Source of the DNA: Porites lobata
Taxonomy: Eukaryota > Cnidaria > Anthozoa > Scleractinia > Poritidae
Assembly (NCBI GenBank): GCA_942486035.1
Contig: CALNXK010000014.1
Span: 1,683,501-1,747,500 of the forward strand
Direction: 5' to 3'
Length of the DNA stretch: 64,000 bases
Positions within the stretch are counted from its first letter, which is position 1. Every line of letters starts with the position of its first letter. Positions 50,301 to 55,862 of the stretch are shown here, one piece after another. The translations under genes and the position numbers were made by a program. The notes beneath the pieces are model-generated. The model had not been told where the DNA came from, made no database searches, and saw only the letters and a list, made by a program, of their open reading frames with translations.

Positions 50301-51853
50301 CAATAAGGTGTGTAAGGAAATAAAGATATTTAGGTAAACAACCAATTAATAATCATTAGGATAATGAGTATAGTTGAAAATAATTTGGAAATAAAATAAG
50401 CTTAAAGTGAACTTCAGTGACCTTGTCACATAACAATAAATTTTTCTCCAATTACCAGCATTTAGTTGTTTTTTTCACTGCAGCATTATCTCCTAGCATT
50501 GCCATCCACTCGCTACTACTGACGCATTTCACAAATAATTATTACACTTAAGGGTGAGCTTTTATTAAGCAAATGCAACTGCATATTAGGCGCCAGTTTT
50601 CCACTATCACCCCCATTTCCTTTTGATCATTATTACACATGTAGGAGGGTCAAATGGGGTGAACATGGGATGGGAACTATGCAGCATTCACTACTTAAAT
50701 CTCAGAAGATCCTTTTTAAAGCCAGAGCACTAGGTTCAAATTTAATCAACAGGAGATTAAGTACATCTCAGCTTCCAATATTAGACCCGCCCTCCCCAGT
50801 TACATTATTTACTTCATTTCTCTCCTGTCCTCCCACCCCTTATGGGCTCCCCCCGAGATTCGCAAGGTTCTGCGATACATGTATTTCTAGTATATATATA
50901 TATCTGTGTGGATTTCATACAAGATGCCTGTACTGAGTCTCTAGATGGCCAAGTCCAAGGAGCAACTACTCAGCCTCCTTACCCATGAAGCTTATGACTA
51001 GTCAAACACTTCCCCCAAGATCTGCCAAGAGTGTTATGATTATGAGTCACAGCATTGATTTGGCTGGGCTAGCCCACAGGAAAAATTCTCTGACTTTGCG
51101 CTGCTTTCTGACATGAAAGTCTAGTCAAAGTGGCAAAATCTCCCCTCCCTACCTCCCGGGTTTTCACACAAAACAAGGAAGCCACCCACCTACGGATAGG
51201 CTGGTCCTGGGCTCTCTGCTGACACCCAGCAAGACAGCAAGCCCCCTGGTTTTTTCCGGCTACACTGGCTTGAACACGCGCGATGCACGGTACAAGCGAA
51301 AACTTAGCGGGCACCTCAGTTTTAGCAAAATCACACAGATATATATTTTTCAAAAAATAAGCAATTAAGTTATTTTTAAGTACTCATCATTTGAGTACCA
51401 CTAGACATTTTAAGCAATATTTCCAAGCAAGGAATCCTTTAAACTAAGGTCAGAGGTACATGAAAGGGCAAAATGGAGAAAAACAACGAATCATAGCTTT
51501 ATACGACTGAGTTGTTTAGACGAGAAAACAACCCTAAAAATGGCGTCTCAACTGCCGATCGCTGGCGAGAGTGCCAGCGAGAGTAGCGATCCGCTTATTT
51601 CTAAGAAAGGGAGATACCCCTTCGACAAATAAAATGAGACGAACAGGCATGAAAGAACATTCTTTATAAAACTCAATTAATCATATTATTAGCGGAGTTA
51701 ACTTACTTCAACTTGAGCCTTGGTCAATCCAGTGTCTGCAGCGGCTTTTTCAACCATTTCTCTGTACATGGCTCCGGTTCCAACCATGCCTTTCCCGTAA
51801 AAATCGTCTAAAATCTCCCTCTGGTTATCCGAGATGTGATTTCGTTTCGACAT
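38326..51853 (-). CDS. Homeodomain-like plus HMG-box protein carried by the KDZ element, 6 exons, 486 aa
   Basis: Exons on the minus strand, in reading order: 51707-51853, 41910-42045, 40672-40868, 40134-40278, 39442-39501, 38326-39101. All junctions are GT-AG and phases agree, totalling 1,461 nt. Residues 1-61 resemble a homeodomain: 'NQREILDDFY' fits helix 1 and 'LTKAQVEKWIGNQKRKR' fits the recognition helix with its basic tail. Residues 79-135 read as an HMG box ('ARGPHSYNLFCAEF', then 'KWKLQTKEEKEKYE'). A basic helical stretch follows to residue 160. Residues 161-486 form a domain I do not recognise ('LKGGFEIHGLPEGI', 'FWLFHTISKPSRIMKAV'). Two DNA-binding modules suggest a nuclear role in end recognition, transposase help or regulation; that is inference. 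Intron 1 is swollen by the gypsy insertion. The start is 165 bp inside the right TIR. No stop or frameshift was seen. Confidence 0.78.
39555..39775 (+). repeat. tRNA-derived SINE in intron 4 of the homeodomain-HMG gene
   Basis: Starts 'ggcaggattagctcagtcgg' (A box) with 'cggtttgattcctgg' (B box) about 30 bases on, then a body with 'gtggctcggatgaccacg' and 'gaccagttcgcgtgg'. It ends in a short tandem 'atagtgtccaca' tail. The cloverleaf acceptor stem is incomplete, so I call it a SINE and not a functional tRNA. Confidence 0.75.
41693..41879. repeat. Short MITE, CAGTCAAACCTGT ends
   Basis: 'cagtcaaacctgtttata' at the left is matched by 'tatacacaggtttgactg' at the right. Inner 'tatacagggtgacctctata' and 'actatatacagggccg' words echo the ends. 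It lies in intron 1 of the homeodomain-HMG gene, just upstream of exon 2. The CAGTnnAACCT end resembles the elements at 4,505 and 8,357. Confidence 0.7.
42842..43986 (-). repeat. 3' LTR of the gypsy element
   Basis: Runs from 'tgtaagacgg' to 'ccttgtcaca' on the plus strand and matches 49,286-50,430 at the same length. Differences noticed: 'gcttaagttt' against 'gcttaggttt', and 'ggagggaaat' against 'ggaggaaaat'. As the left copy of a minus-strand element it is the 3' LTR. Confidence 0.95.
43987..44002 (-). promoter_or_regulatory. Polypurine tract of the gypsy element
   Basis: On the minus strand 'caaaagcaggggggaa' abuts the 3' LTR. A purine run at this place primes plus-strand DNA synthesis in LTR retrotransposons. 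Confidence 0.8.
44099..47764 (-). CDS. pol: Gypsy pol: reverse transcriptase, RNase H, integrase
   Basis: An uninterrupted 1,221-codon frame. Reverse transcriptase lies at about residues 230-410 with 'YLDDIIVFS' at residue 366 onward; Asp368 and Asp369 are catalytic. RNase H follows from about 520 ('VEVDASNDGLGAVLSQ'). The integrase zinc-binding part (H-x3-H ... C-x2-C, about 800-840) is followed by its catalytic core with 'MDFTQ' near 865, 'HSDQGRCFE' near 925 and 'PEGNGQCERFN' near 957, the expected D, D, E triad. The C-terminal part 'DKWNSKIYKVVNRRDNVYEI' is GPY/F-like. The domain order RT-RH-IN is that of Ty3/gypsy. The first codon given is only the first ATG in the frame; the true polyprotein begins upstream in gag and protease. 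Protease lies in another frame. Confidence 0.93.
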   Translation of the reverse strand: MAQIPQFGALLQQRPNAEPRTSENPSSGFVRVAGMYPVLVPSNSVASVAVTGPACGPNALVEPLSVPVPGNLQLANTLVDASKTCFLIQVANPSQKDVWLKPRTRLGTVHGAVTVTSGEQLQFDVQSNEVVVSYPLSAEQQKPTSPETDIPIRPPKAKDLPSEISLDNFPGTPAEKQEALRIFTSYADVFSSEENSLGRTTMIQHQIPTCDDRPVNQRHRRIHPNQLAEVKQHLQDLLDKGVIRPSQSNYASPIVLVRKKNGALRMCVDYRQLNAKVKRDAYPLPRIDESLDILGGAKYFSTIDLASAYNQVEVAPADRHKTAFTTPFGLFEYNRMPFGLGGAPATFQRVMQTIFRDELLEILIVYLDDIIVFSQDISTHLKRLEMVFRKLQEHGLKIEAKKCQFFRPKVTYLGHVVSAEGVATDPAKTEAVTNWPKPKTLKDLRSFLGFASYYRRFVPHFAQVARPLHELVSTLYEGGKNGKQRNKSVEGSWNQDCQKAFESLKQALTSPSVLAYPDYTKPFIVEVDASNDGLGAVLSQDQDGRVRPIAYASRALRGAERNMENYSSRKLELLALKWAVTEKFREHLISSTFTVLTDNNPLTYLQSKCKLKAVEQRWVCELANFNFNIKYRAGKQNTNADALSRLNWEKPEECDVDQVEAALASSLNTTAVPESVREQLLQSAVFLAENPSAVVEQLTVDPPQQYSTSPVPSWDSKQLAKLQNVDVAIKRLIYYRTIGRKPSPREKKAETSGAKKLLNQWDRIIEKEGVLYRSNSDNHGNKRLQLLLPDSLRDELLKGVHDECGHQGSERTEQLVRERCWWPGLHDYVKKYLSECERCVVAKGPYLPVKTPMTSIIATKPLEVLAMDFTQLEPASDGRENVLVLTDVFTKFTVAVPTRDQRASTVVKTLVRDWFLVYGVPKRIHSDQGRCFEAEVVQELCRMYGIKKSRSTPYHPEGNGQCERFNCTLHDLLRTLPPERKRKWPEHLKELCYAYNATPHTSTGYSPHYLMFGIDPKLPIDLLLPNVHEEQASNNGEWLTLHQNRLREAHQQAQSKLRAEAIFRKKQFDRHRQVKPDEIPIGERVFTRSHPQGRAKIQDKWNSKIYKVVNRRDNVYEIEPADGQGVTRTVNRAELQICPKPRPLLQQLTHRRNRAPVPPTQREAPDDSSDDDDDILIAFDAPRVPVPLPAVDLERPFLRRSTRLNKGHHSNPYRIPRTAAT
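47718..48161 (-). CDS. Gypsy aspartic protease, in a separate frame
   Basis: Contains 'LCMVDSGSMVSFVTEDF', the D-S/T-G active-site motif of retropepsins, and the later flap-like 'LEIPYLGYLELTV'. This frame is offset by one base from both gag and pol, which share a frame. Recognisable protease sequence gives way to pol-frame sequence near 47,828 at an A run ('cctaaaaagac' on the minus strand). The last 30 or so codons of the open frame are therefore probably out of frame. The offset may be translational frameshifting, small indels, or base-calling error in homopolymers. Confidence 0.75.
   Translation of the reverse strand: MSHAVEGNSGSKPLPNDDCMPIHMVGGTPTIQARLGGVDVLCMVDSGSMVSFVTEDFYNKKLQPTCGHMRKNGQMLTLRAANGLEIPYLGYLELTVEVDGVKVPSCGVLVLKRHPSHYQAEKRHTWTPWEECFGADSAVWCPAPATA
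48158..49084 (-). CDS. gag: Gypsy gag (capsid and nucleocapsid)
   Basis: A 309-codon open stretch with a retrotransposon-gag capsid pattern ('LLYHLDGVAKEEVRLRP', 'LRKFFERRQKDRESVREFS') and a single CCHC zinc knuckle, 'CFGCGSRTHLRRDC' (C-x2-C-x4-H-x4-C), near residue 265. A basic, Arg-rich tail follows. The frame shown starts at an internal codon (GTG): protein-like sequence in this frame extends further upstream. A coiled-coil-like N-terminus with an ATG at 49,215 ('MTEAQIKELTDKLTALEQQ') sits in a different frame, so a small indel near 49,090-49,150 is likely. Confidence 0.82.
   Translation of the reverse strand: MPRERKLRKFAGGRDDGMLEEWIGDATRAITGQTDADAVDFLLYHLDGVAKEEVRLRPAEERASPAAVFKVLRDCFSEGLTSTQALRKFFERRQKDRESVREFSHALMLLLARVERLDAAAVTDKDKLLRDQFLENLADPQLRRDIKRWVRDHPTKTFQEIRDEVQRWIDEDGTPPRKAVVREVTTGHPPNEVTCDEVKGAADLRKVISELVAGQKILAESLQKQQKVLAEQIQCQQATLEKQQQAISQLSMGNQQWWQHGCFGCGSRTHLRRDCQRNNRQNERAGGSRNRGSENKQLPALNEKAPRQ
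49264..49282 (-). promoter_or_regulatory. tRNA-Leu primer-binding site
   Basis: The plus strand here reads 'aatcccacttctgacacca', the 3' end of a metazoan tRNA-Leu with CCA. On the element's own (minus) strand it is the complementary primer site 'tggtgtcagaagtggg', 3 bases inside the 5' LTR. It fixes the element's orientation. Confidence 0.88.
49286..50430 (-). repeat. 5' LTR of the gypsy element
   Basis: 1,145 bp, TG...CA on the plus strand, near-identical to 42,842-43,986. Being adjacent to the primer site it is the 5' LTR of this minus-strand element and should hold its promoter. No promoter box was identified with confidence. Confidence 0.95.
50431..51706. other. Remainder of intron 1 of the homeodomain-HMG gene
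   Basis: No gene or clear repeat seen. A 'tatatatatatc' microsatellite lies near 50,893. The donor 'gtaagt' (minus strand) at 51,701-51,706 bounds exon 1. Confidence 0.5.
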
Positions 51854-52017
51854 TTTGCCGTTCCAACCGTTCTAGAGACAAACTGCTTTGAACCCTCGAT
51901 AATACTTTCCAAAATGCTCGATTCCTTCTTGAATGAAGCCACAGAACGATTAGAGAAACGCGGGTTTTTTTAACAAGTGATTTTATTGGTTGTTACAGAC
52001 CTTACGTAACAATAGAT
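51854..52017 (-). promoter_or_regulatory. Probable promoter and 5' UTR of the homeodomain-HMG gene
   Basis: Only 164 bp separate the ATG from the right TIR, so transcription must start here or within or beyond the TIR. No TATA box or initiator can be named with confidence. The left end is arranged alike (95 bp between TIR and transposase ATG). Confidence 0.45.
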
Positions 52018-52122
52018 CTCTGTAGCAGTTGTCTGAATGGCTCAGACGATCGTTTCGCATGGGTAATACCCGTGTTCTCAATTGAGAAATTGTGGGTGTT
52101 ACCCTGTGAGAAAATGTAAAAC
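52018..52122 (-). repeat. Right terminal inverted repeat of the KDZ element
   Basis: Reverse complement of 20,226-20,330 with about five mismatches. It ends 'gagaaaatgtaaaac' and meets Penelope RT sequence ('tttcagcgacc') immediately, with no filler. Confidence 0.92.
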
Positions 52123-54024
52123 TTTCAGCGACCGCCCTCTTTTATAAGATACGAGGGGCGGTTTTTTGTAGATTTCGCTCAGTAATGGTTGTCGTTCTAT
52201 TAAATGCCAGTTTTTCATGAGAATTTGCTTTAGGTTTGGCACTGATGGTTGGTATTGTGTGACAAAAGGCAAGATTCGTTGGTTTGTCTTTGGTTTCTGT
52301 TGAAGGGCTAGTTTCCTGTCTTTGAAGTTCACCTCTGAGAGGGTTGTGTTAATAAGATCCTCTGGGTAACCCCTCTGTAGCAGATGCGCTTTGAAATTTG
52401 TAATTTTCTCTTCGAATATTAGTTCGGAAGAGTTTGTTCTGAGGAGTCGGAGGGCTTCCCCTTTAATGAAGCCTTTTTTAACTCCTTGCGGGTGACAGGA
52501 AGCAAAATGGGTATACTGAAATGTCTCAGTTGGTTTGAAGTGAGTACGCACATGAAGGATTGCGTCTCTTTCGAATCTTTCCCCTTTGTAGATGTAGGTG
52601 TCCAGGAATGTTGTTTCCTTATCGGAAATTTCAGCCGTAAATTTGATCGTAGGGTGATGATTGTTTGCTTGTTCAATGAAATGTTCTATTCTGTCTCTGT
52701 TTGTAGTCCAGAGCGAGAAGATGTCGTCTATGTAACGTTTCCAAACGAGCGGTTTGAAAAGGCTTCGGCTAAGGATTTCCGTCTCTACCTTGTTCATGAA
52801 TATATTAGAAAAGGCGACTGCCATTTTCGTGCCCATGGCAGTACCATGTGTTTGAAGGTAGTTTTTTCCATTAAACTGGAAAGAATTTTCTTGGAGAATT
52901 AGCCTGAGCGCTCGTTTTAGTAGTTGTGTAGGGATAGGAGGTTCGTTTCTATAGAATATTTCGTATGCTCTGCATACCGTGTCTATTCCCTCCTCTTGCG
53001 GTATATTTGTATACAGGCTCGTAACGTCCATTGAAACAAGTATGACGTCCACTGGGACTTTCGTATTTTCTATGAAATTGACGAAGTCGGTAGTATCTTT
53101 AAGATAAGACTTTTGTTGTTGTGCTATCGGCTGAAGGAGTTTGTCGACAAATGATGATAATTTCTCTGTTGGGCCATCACACCCTGATACTATCGGTCTG
53201 CCGACCGGGGACGGCTTGTGTATCTTAGTGAGGGTGTAAAATTCTGGAATTCGAGGCGGATTTGGTGTTTGACAAAGCCATTTTTTAGTCATGTCGTCTA
53301 TGTGATCCCCGTTGTGGAGGTCTGTAATAAGTTGTTTAACTTTATGGTTTGTCTCAGTGACCATGGGTGATGCAAGAGGCCTGTAGTTGTCTTTGTTGTC
53401 TAGTAGAATTTGGCCTTCTTTAATTTTGTCTTGTGTGTTCATGACTACGGTTGTCGTTCCTTTATCGGCCTTTTTAAGGTTTATTTCAGTGTCACGTTTT
53501 AGGGCTCTCAGAGCCTCACGTTCGGCCGGAGGCAGATTATTTTTTGGCTTTGTTATTTCTATTTCTGCAAGGTCGCTCTTAACCTCTTCTAGGTAACTTT
53601 CAAGGGCTACTGATCGTTGTATTGGTGGTTCCCATGCAGATTTGACATGGTAAGGATGGGGTTCGTTGTTTTCCCCTCGAAATATGTACATAAGACGCAT
53701 TCTTCTTGCAAACTGATCAAAGTCACGCAAGAGTTGTTGCCTGATTTGTGTTTGTTTTGTAACGGCTGTTGGAATGAATTTTAGCCCTTTTGCCAGTAAA
53801 TTAATCTGGTCATTTGTAAGTTCTTTGTTTGAGAGGTTTTTTATGTGTTTTTTGTTCGCCTCTATAGTGATAGTTGAATGTTTCTGGCGTCTGACCTTTT
53901 TGCGCTCTTTGCGCTTATTGGTTGCTAGCCGTTTGGCTTTTAAAATTTGGCGGTTTTTTGGCCCCATGTTTGTGGTGGGAGTCAGAGAATACACATGTGT
54001 ACTTTTGAACTTCTTTATTTTCAA
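52122..54024 (-). pseudogene. Penelope-like reverse transcriptase, 3'-truncated by the KDZ element
   Basis: The open frame (about 640 codons) starts near 54,024 and runs into the right TIR, where it ends after a few TIR-derived codons. A Lys/Arg-rich N-terminal part ('NRQILKAKRLATNKRKERKK') precedes the RT. Further motifs are 'KADKGTTTVVM' near residue 196, 'TKIHKPSPVGRPIVSGCDG' near 270-285, 'SMDVTSLYTNIPQ' (catalytic Asp), 'GTAMGTKMAVAFSN', 'YIDDIFSLW' and 'TFLDT'. These are diagnostic of Penelope-like elements, which are primed differently from LTR elements. It is cut after 'YKRGRSLK'; the left-hand copy supplies the missing 3' part. Sequence 52,122-53,202 is the 1,081-bp segment shared with 19,141-20,221. 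The intact long frame implies recent activity before interruption. Confidence 0.9.
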
Positions 54025-54660
54025 TGGCTCCTAGTTGTTGCATCATATTGCCGAACTGGGCGATTTGTGCCTGGAGGTTAACAGCAATTTGCTTTACTGA
54101 TTCGATCGTTACATTGTTTTCAGCTTGCGCTGCGCGCGCTGGTTCGATCGTACTACAGTTCTTAGTGTTCAGTGCTGTAGCCGGTGTGGCTCGCTTTCCT
54201 TTCTTGGCTTCGGCCTTAAAACGGCCGATTTCTCGTTGATGGAATCGTATAATCGCATTGAGTGTTTCTTACTCCGCGTTCTTGCGGATTTGTCTTATCT
54301 CTCTCTTGAAGTCCTCGTCCGCTGTTATTTTAGCCCTCGCCCTATATTGTAGGGTTTCTGGGCAGGTTCCCTTGTCCGTGTGCCTTTTTAAAGCTTTTAT
54401 CGCACCTTCAGCTTGGCTAATCTTGTCCTCCGCGGATAGGCTACGGCTCCGTTTTCGGTTCTCTGTGGATGGGCTGTACTGGCGGCGACGTTTTCGGTAC
54501 TGCTCTGTCCTTGGTTCGCTGGTACTCCTTTGAGGGCGCCTGTCGCGGCTTTGGCGTTGCTGTTTAGGCTGTTTAGGTTTTCTAGGCACTTGATACGGAG
54601 GGATTTGTTCTTCGTCATCGGACTTGCCGAGCAGCAGATCATCCTCGCAATAAAAAGGGG
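54025..54660 (-). pseudogene. Penelope-like upstream ORF, basic and broken by one stop
   Basis: Upstream of the RT the minus strand has a protein-like frame from about 54,655. It begins acidic ('LLLGKSDDEEQIPP') and turns strongly basic ('RKRRRQYSPSTENRKRSRS'). It reaches a TAA at 54,269 and continues in the same frame beyond it with 'IIRFHQREIGRFKAEAKK' and 'IAVNLQAQIAQFGNMMQQ' until it overlaps the RT start in another frame. The layout suggests a nucleic-acid-binding upstream protein or N-terminal extension, damaged by one stop, or an intron boundary that I could not define. Confidence 0.5.
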
Positions 54661-54722
54661 TGGTAGGCCTACACGACTTTTACCTCATGCCAAAATGCCG
54701 CTTATTCCAATAAAGTTGTCTT
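54644..54722 (-). repeat. Direct repeat upstream of the Penelope-like element, copy 1
   Basis: 'ggggtggtaggcctacacga' followed by 'cttttacctcatgcc' and 'ccaataaagttgtcttta' recurs at 55,794-55,862, where an 8-base 'aaaatgcc' is missing. A shorter relative ('aggcctacacgac') occurs at the far end of the left copy near 19,075. Sharing of a sequence by both ends and upstream DNA suits the pseudo-LTRs of Penelope-like elements. Confidence 0.55.
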
Positions 54723-55793
54723 TATCTGCTGGGTAGATTATGCTCTGGAAAGGTTCTGCATTTTACTGAGCAAATGTGGTTTTAGCCGCATGTTTCACAC
54801 TGAGAGGTCATAACATATATATCGATTGACTGTAGTTATTGTTTTCTGGTCGGCAGGATTTGCCCTCTGATGCAAGCGCATTTTCTCTGACCTCTTTTGA
54901 AGCGTAAAGCTTTTTTATTACGGCTGAATAAGGGTTCCAATTTTCTCCAAAGTGTCTTCTGGATCTGATCCAAGCAATTTTCTTTAGTCCGTGAGTGTAA
55001 TGTTTTTCTGCAATGCTGTATCACGCTGGGCCCAGCTCGTCAGTTTTCTTTGCAGAATGTTAAATTATCACGGATAGTCACTTACAGATCCAAAATTATA
55101 AGAGTGAACTGCAGCTTAAACTGAAGCTACATAAACTTACTATGGAGAATTGAATTGTGACTCAGTAAACTCCAGCTTAGTGTTTTTCTAAAGATAGTGT
55201 GAGTCTTTTGACTGGAGCGCGTAGTTCCTCCCTTGGTAATAGCTTTGAATATGCTTAACAGTCTTTAAACTGTTTTGTTGTTGCCACAGTTTGTGATCAG
55301 GCAAGACCATGGTTTCGGTTCTCCTCACGAACCTCATCAATTGCCGGGTTGGCTTTGTGCTTAGTTGCTTTTACAAGAGCAACTTTAGTTGTACTTTGTC
55401 GTGGCGAGAACGGTACAGCCGTTCTGTCTGTTGAGCTTTGAACTGAACATAAATACCCACGTGGCGGATCGAAATCCTTGTTTTCTTATTGGCTTCTGAA
55501 CGTAACGTTAACCAATTGCGGACTGTGTATTCCGATCCTCTTCTGCTTCAAGCTAGAGGTGTGTTTTTTTGGAAAGCATTTCGTGAAAATTTAGGCACTT
55601 TCTTTCATGGAGGAGTTCGAAGACTCTTGTAAATAAATGCGCACAGAGTTTCCGTACACTCCCTCTAAAAACTGGAGTGGATACGTTCCTTGTTAGTTGT
55701 GCAATGTTGAACTTTCTACTCTGTGCTTGGTTCTTATTAGTGCCAGTGTTGATTTTCATAAGGTAAAACGGGGCCTACCCGTAAACAAATCAT
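54723..55793. other. Noncoding stretch between the two direct repeats
   Basis: No gene recognised. It may be 5' sequence of the Penelope-like element or of a partial tandem copy, but no homology could be shown by eye. Confidence 0.4.
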
Positions 55794-55862
55794 AGCAATA
55801 AAAAGGGGTGGTAGGCCTACACGACTTTTACCTCATGCCGCTTATTCCAATAAAGTTGTCTT
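55794..55862 (-). repeat. Direct repeat upstream of the Penelope-like element, copy 2
   Basis: Shares about 70 bp with 54,644-54,722, lacking 8 internal bases. Beyond it the two sequences diverge at once. Confidence 0.6.

Larger units (their letters stand above)
42842..50430 (-). mobile_element. Full-length Ty3/gypsy LTR retrotransposon nested in the KDZ element
   Basis: 7,589 bp bounded by two 1,145-bp LTRs in direct orientation with TG...CA ends. The bases 'taac' stand on both outer sides, a likely 4-bp target-site duplication. On the minus strand the order is 5' LTR (49,286-50,430), tRNA-Leu primer site, gag, protease, RT-RNase H-integrase, polypurine tract, 3' LTR (42,842-43,986). I noticed only two differences between the LTRs, so insertion was recent. 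It lies in intron 1 of the homeodomain-HMG gene, in the same orientation. Confidence 0.95.
20226..52122. mobile_element. 31.9-kb KDZ-superfamily DNA transposon
   Basis: Bounded by 105-bp inverted repeats (20,226-20,330 and 52,018-52,122) that differ at about five positions. It contains two convergent, seemingly complete genes: a KDZ transposase reading in from the left end and a homeodomain-HMG-box protein reading in from the right end. The 8.7-kb middle has a 117-bp satellite and degenerate repeats. It has been secondarily invaded by a 7.6-kb gypsy element, at least two SINEs and several MITEs. Without the gypsy insertion it would be about 24 kb. It interrupts a Penelope-like element, and 1,081 bp of that target is present on both sides. 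No ordinary short target-site duplication is evident. Homology of the transposase to the KDZ class is judged from motifs; the boundaries come from the TIRs. Confidence 0.9.

Noticed and set aside
54644..54722. Spliced-leader RNA gene (repeat block with 'gaggtaaaag' that could be a donor)
   Set aside because: No convincing Sm site or conserved snRNA fold was seen, and the block is tied to the Penelope-like element.
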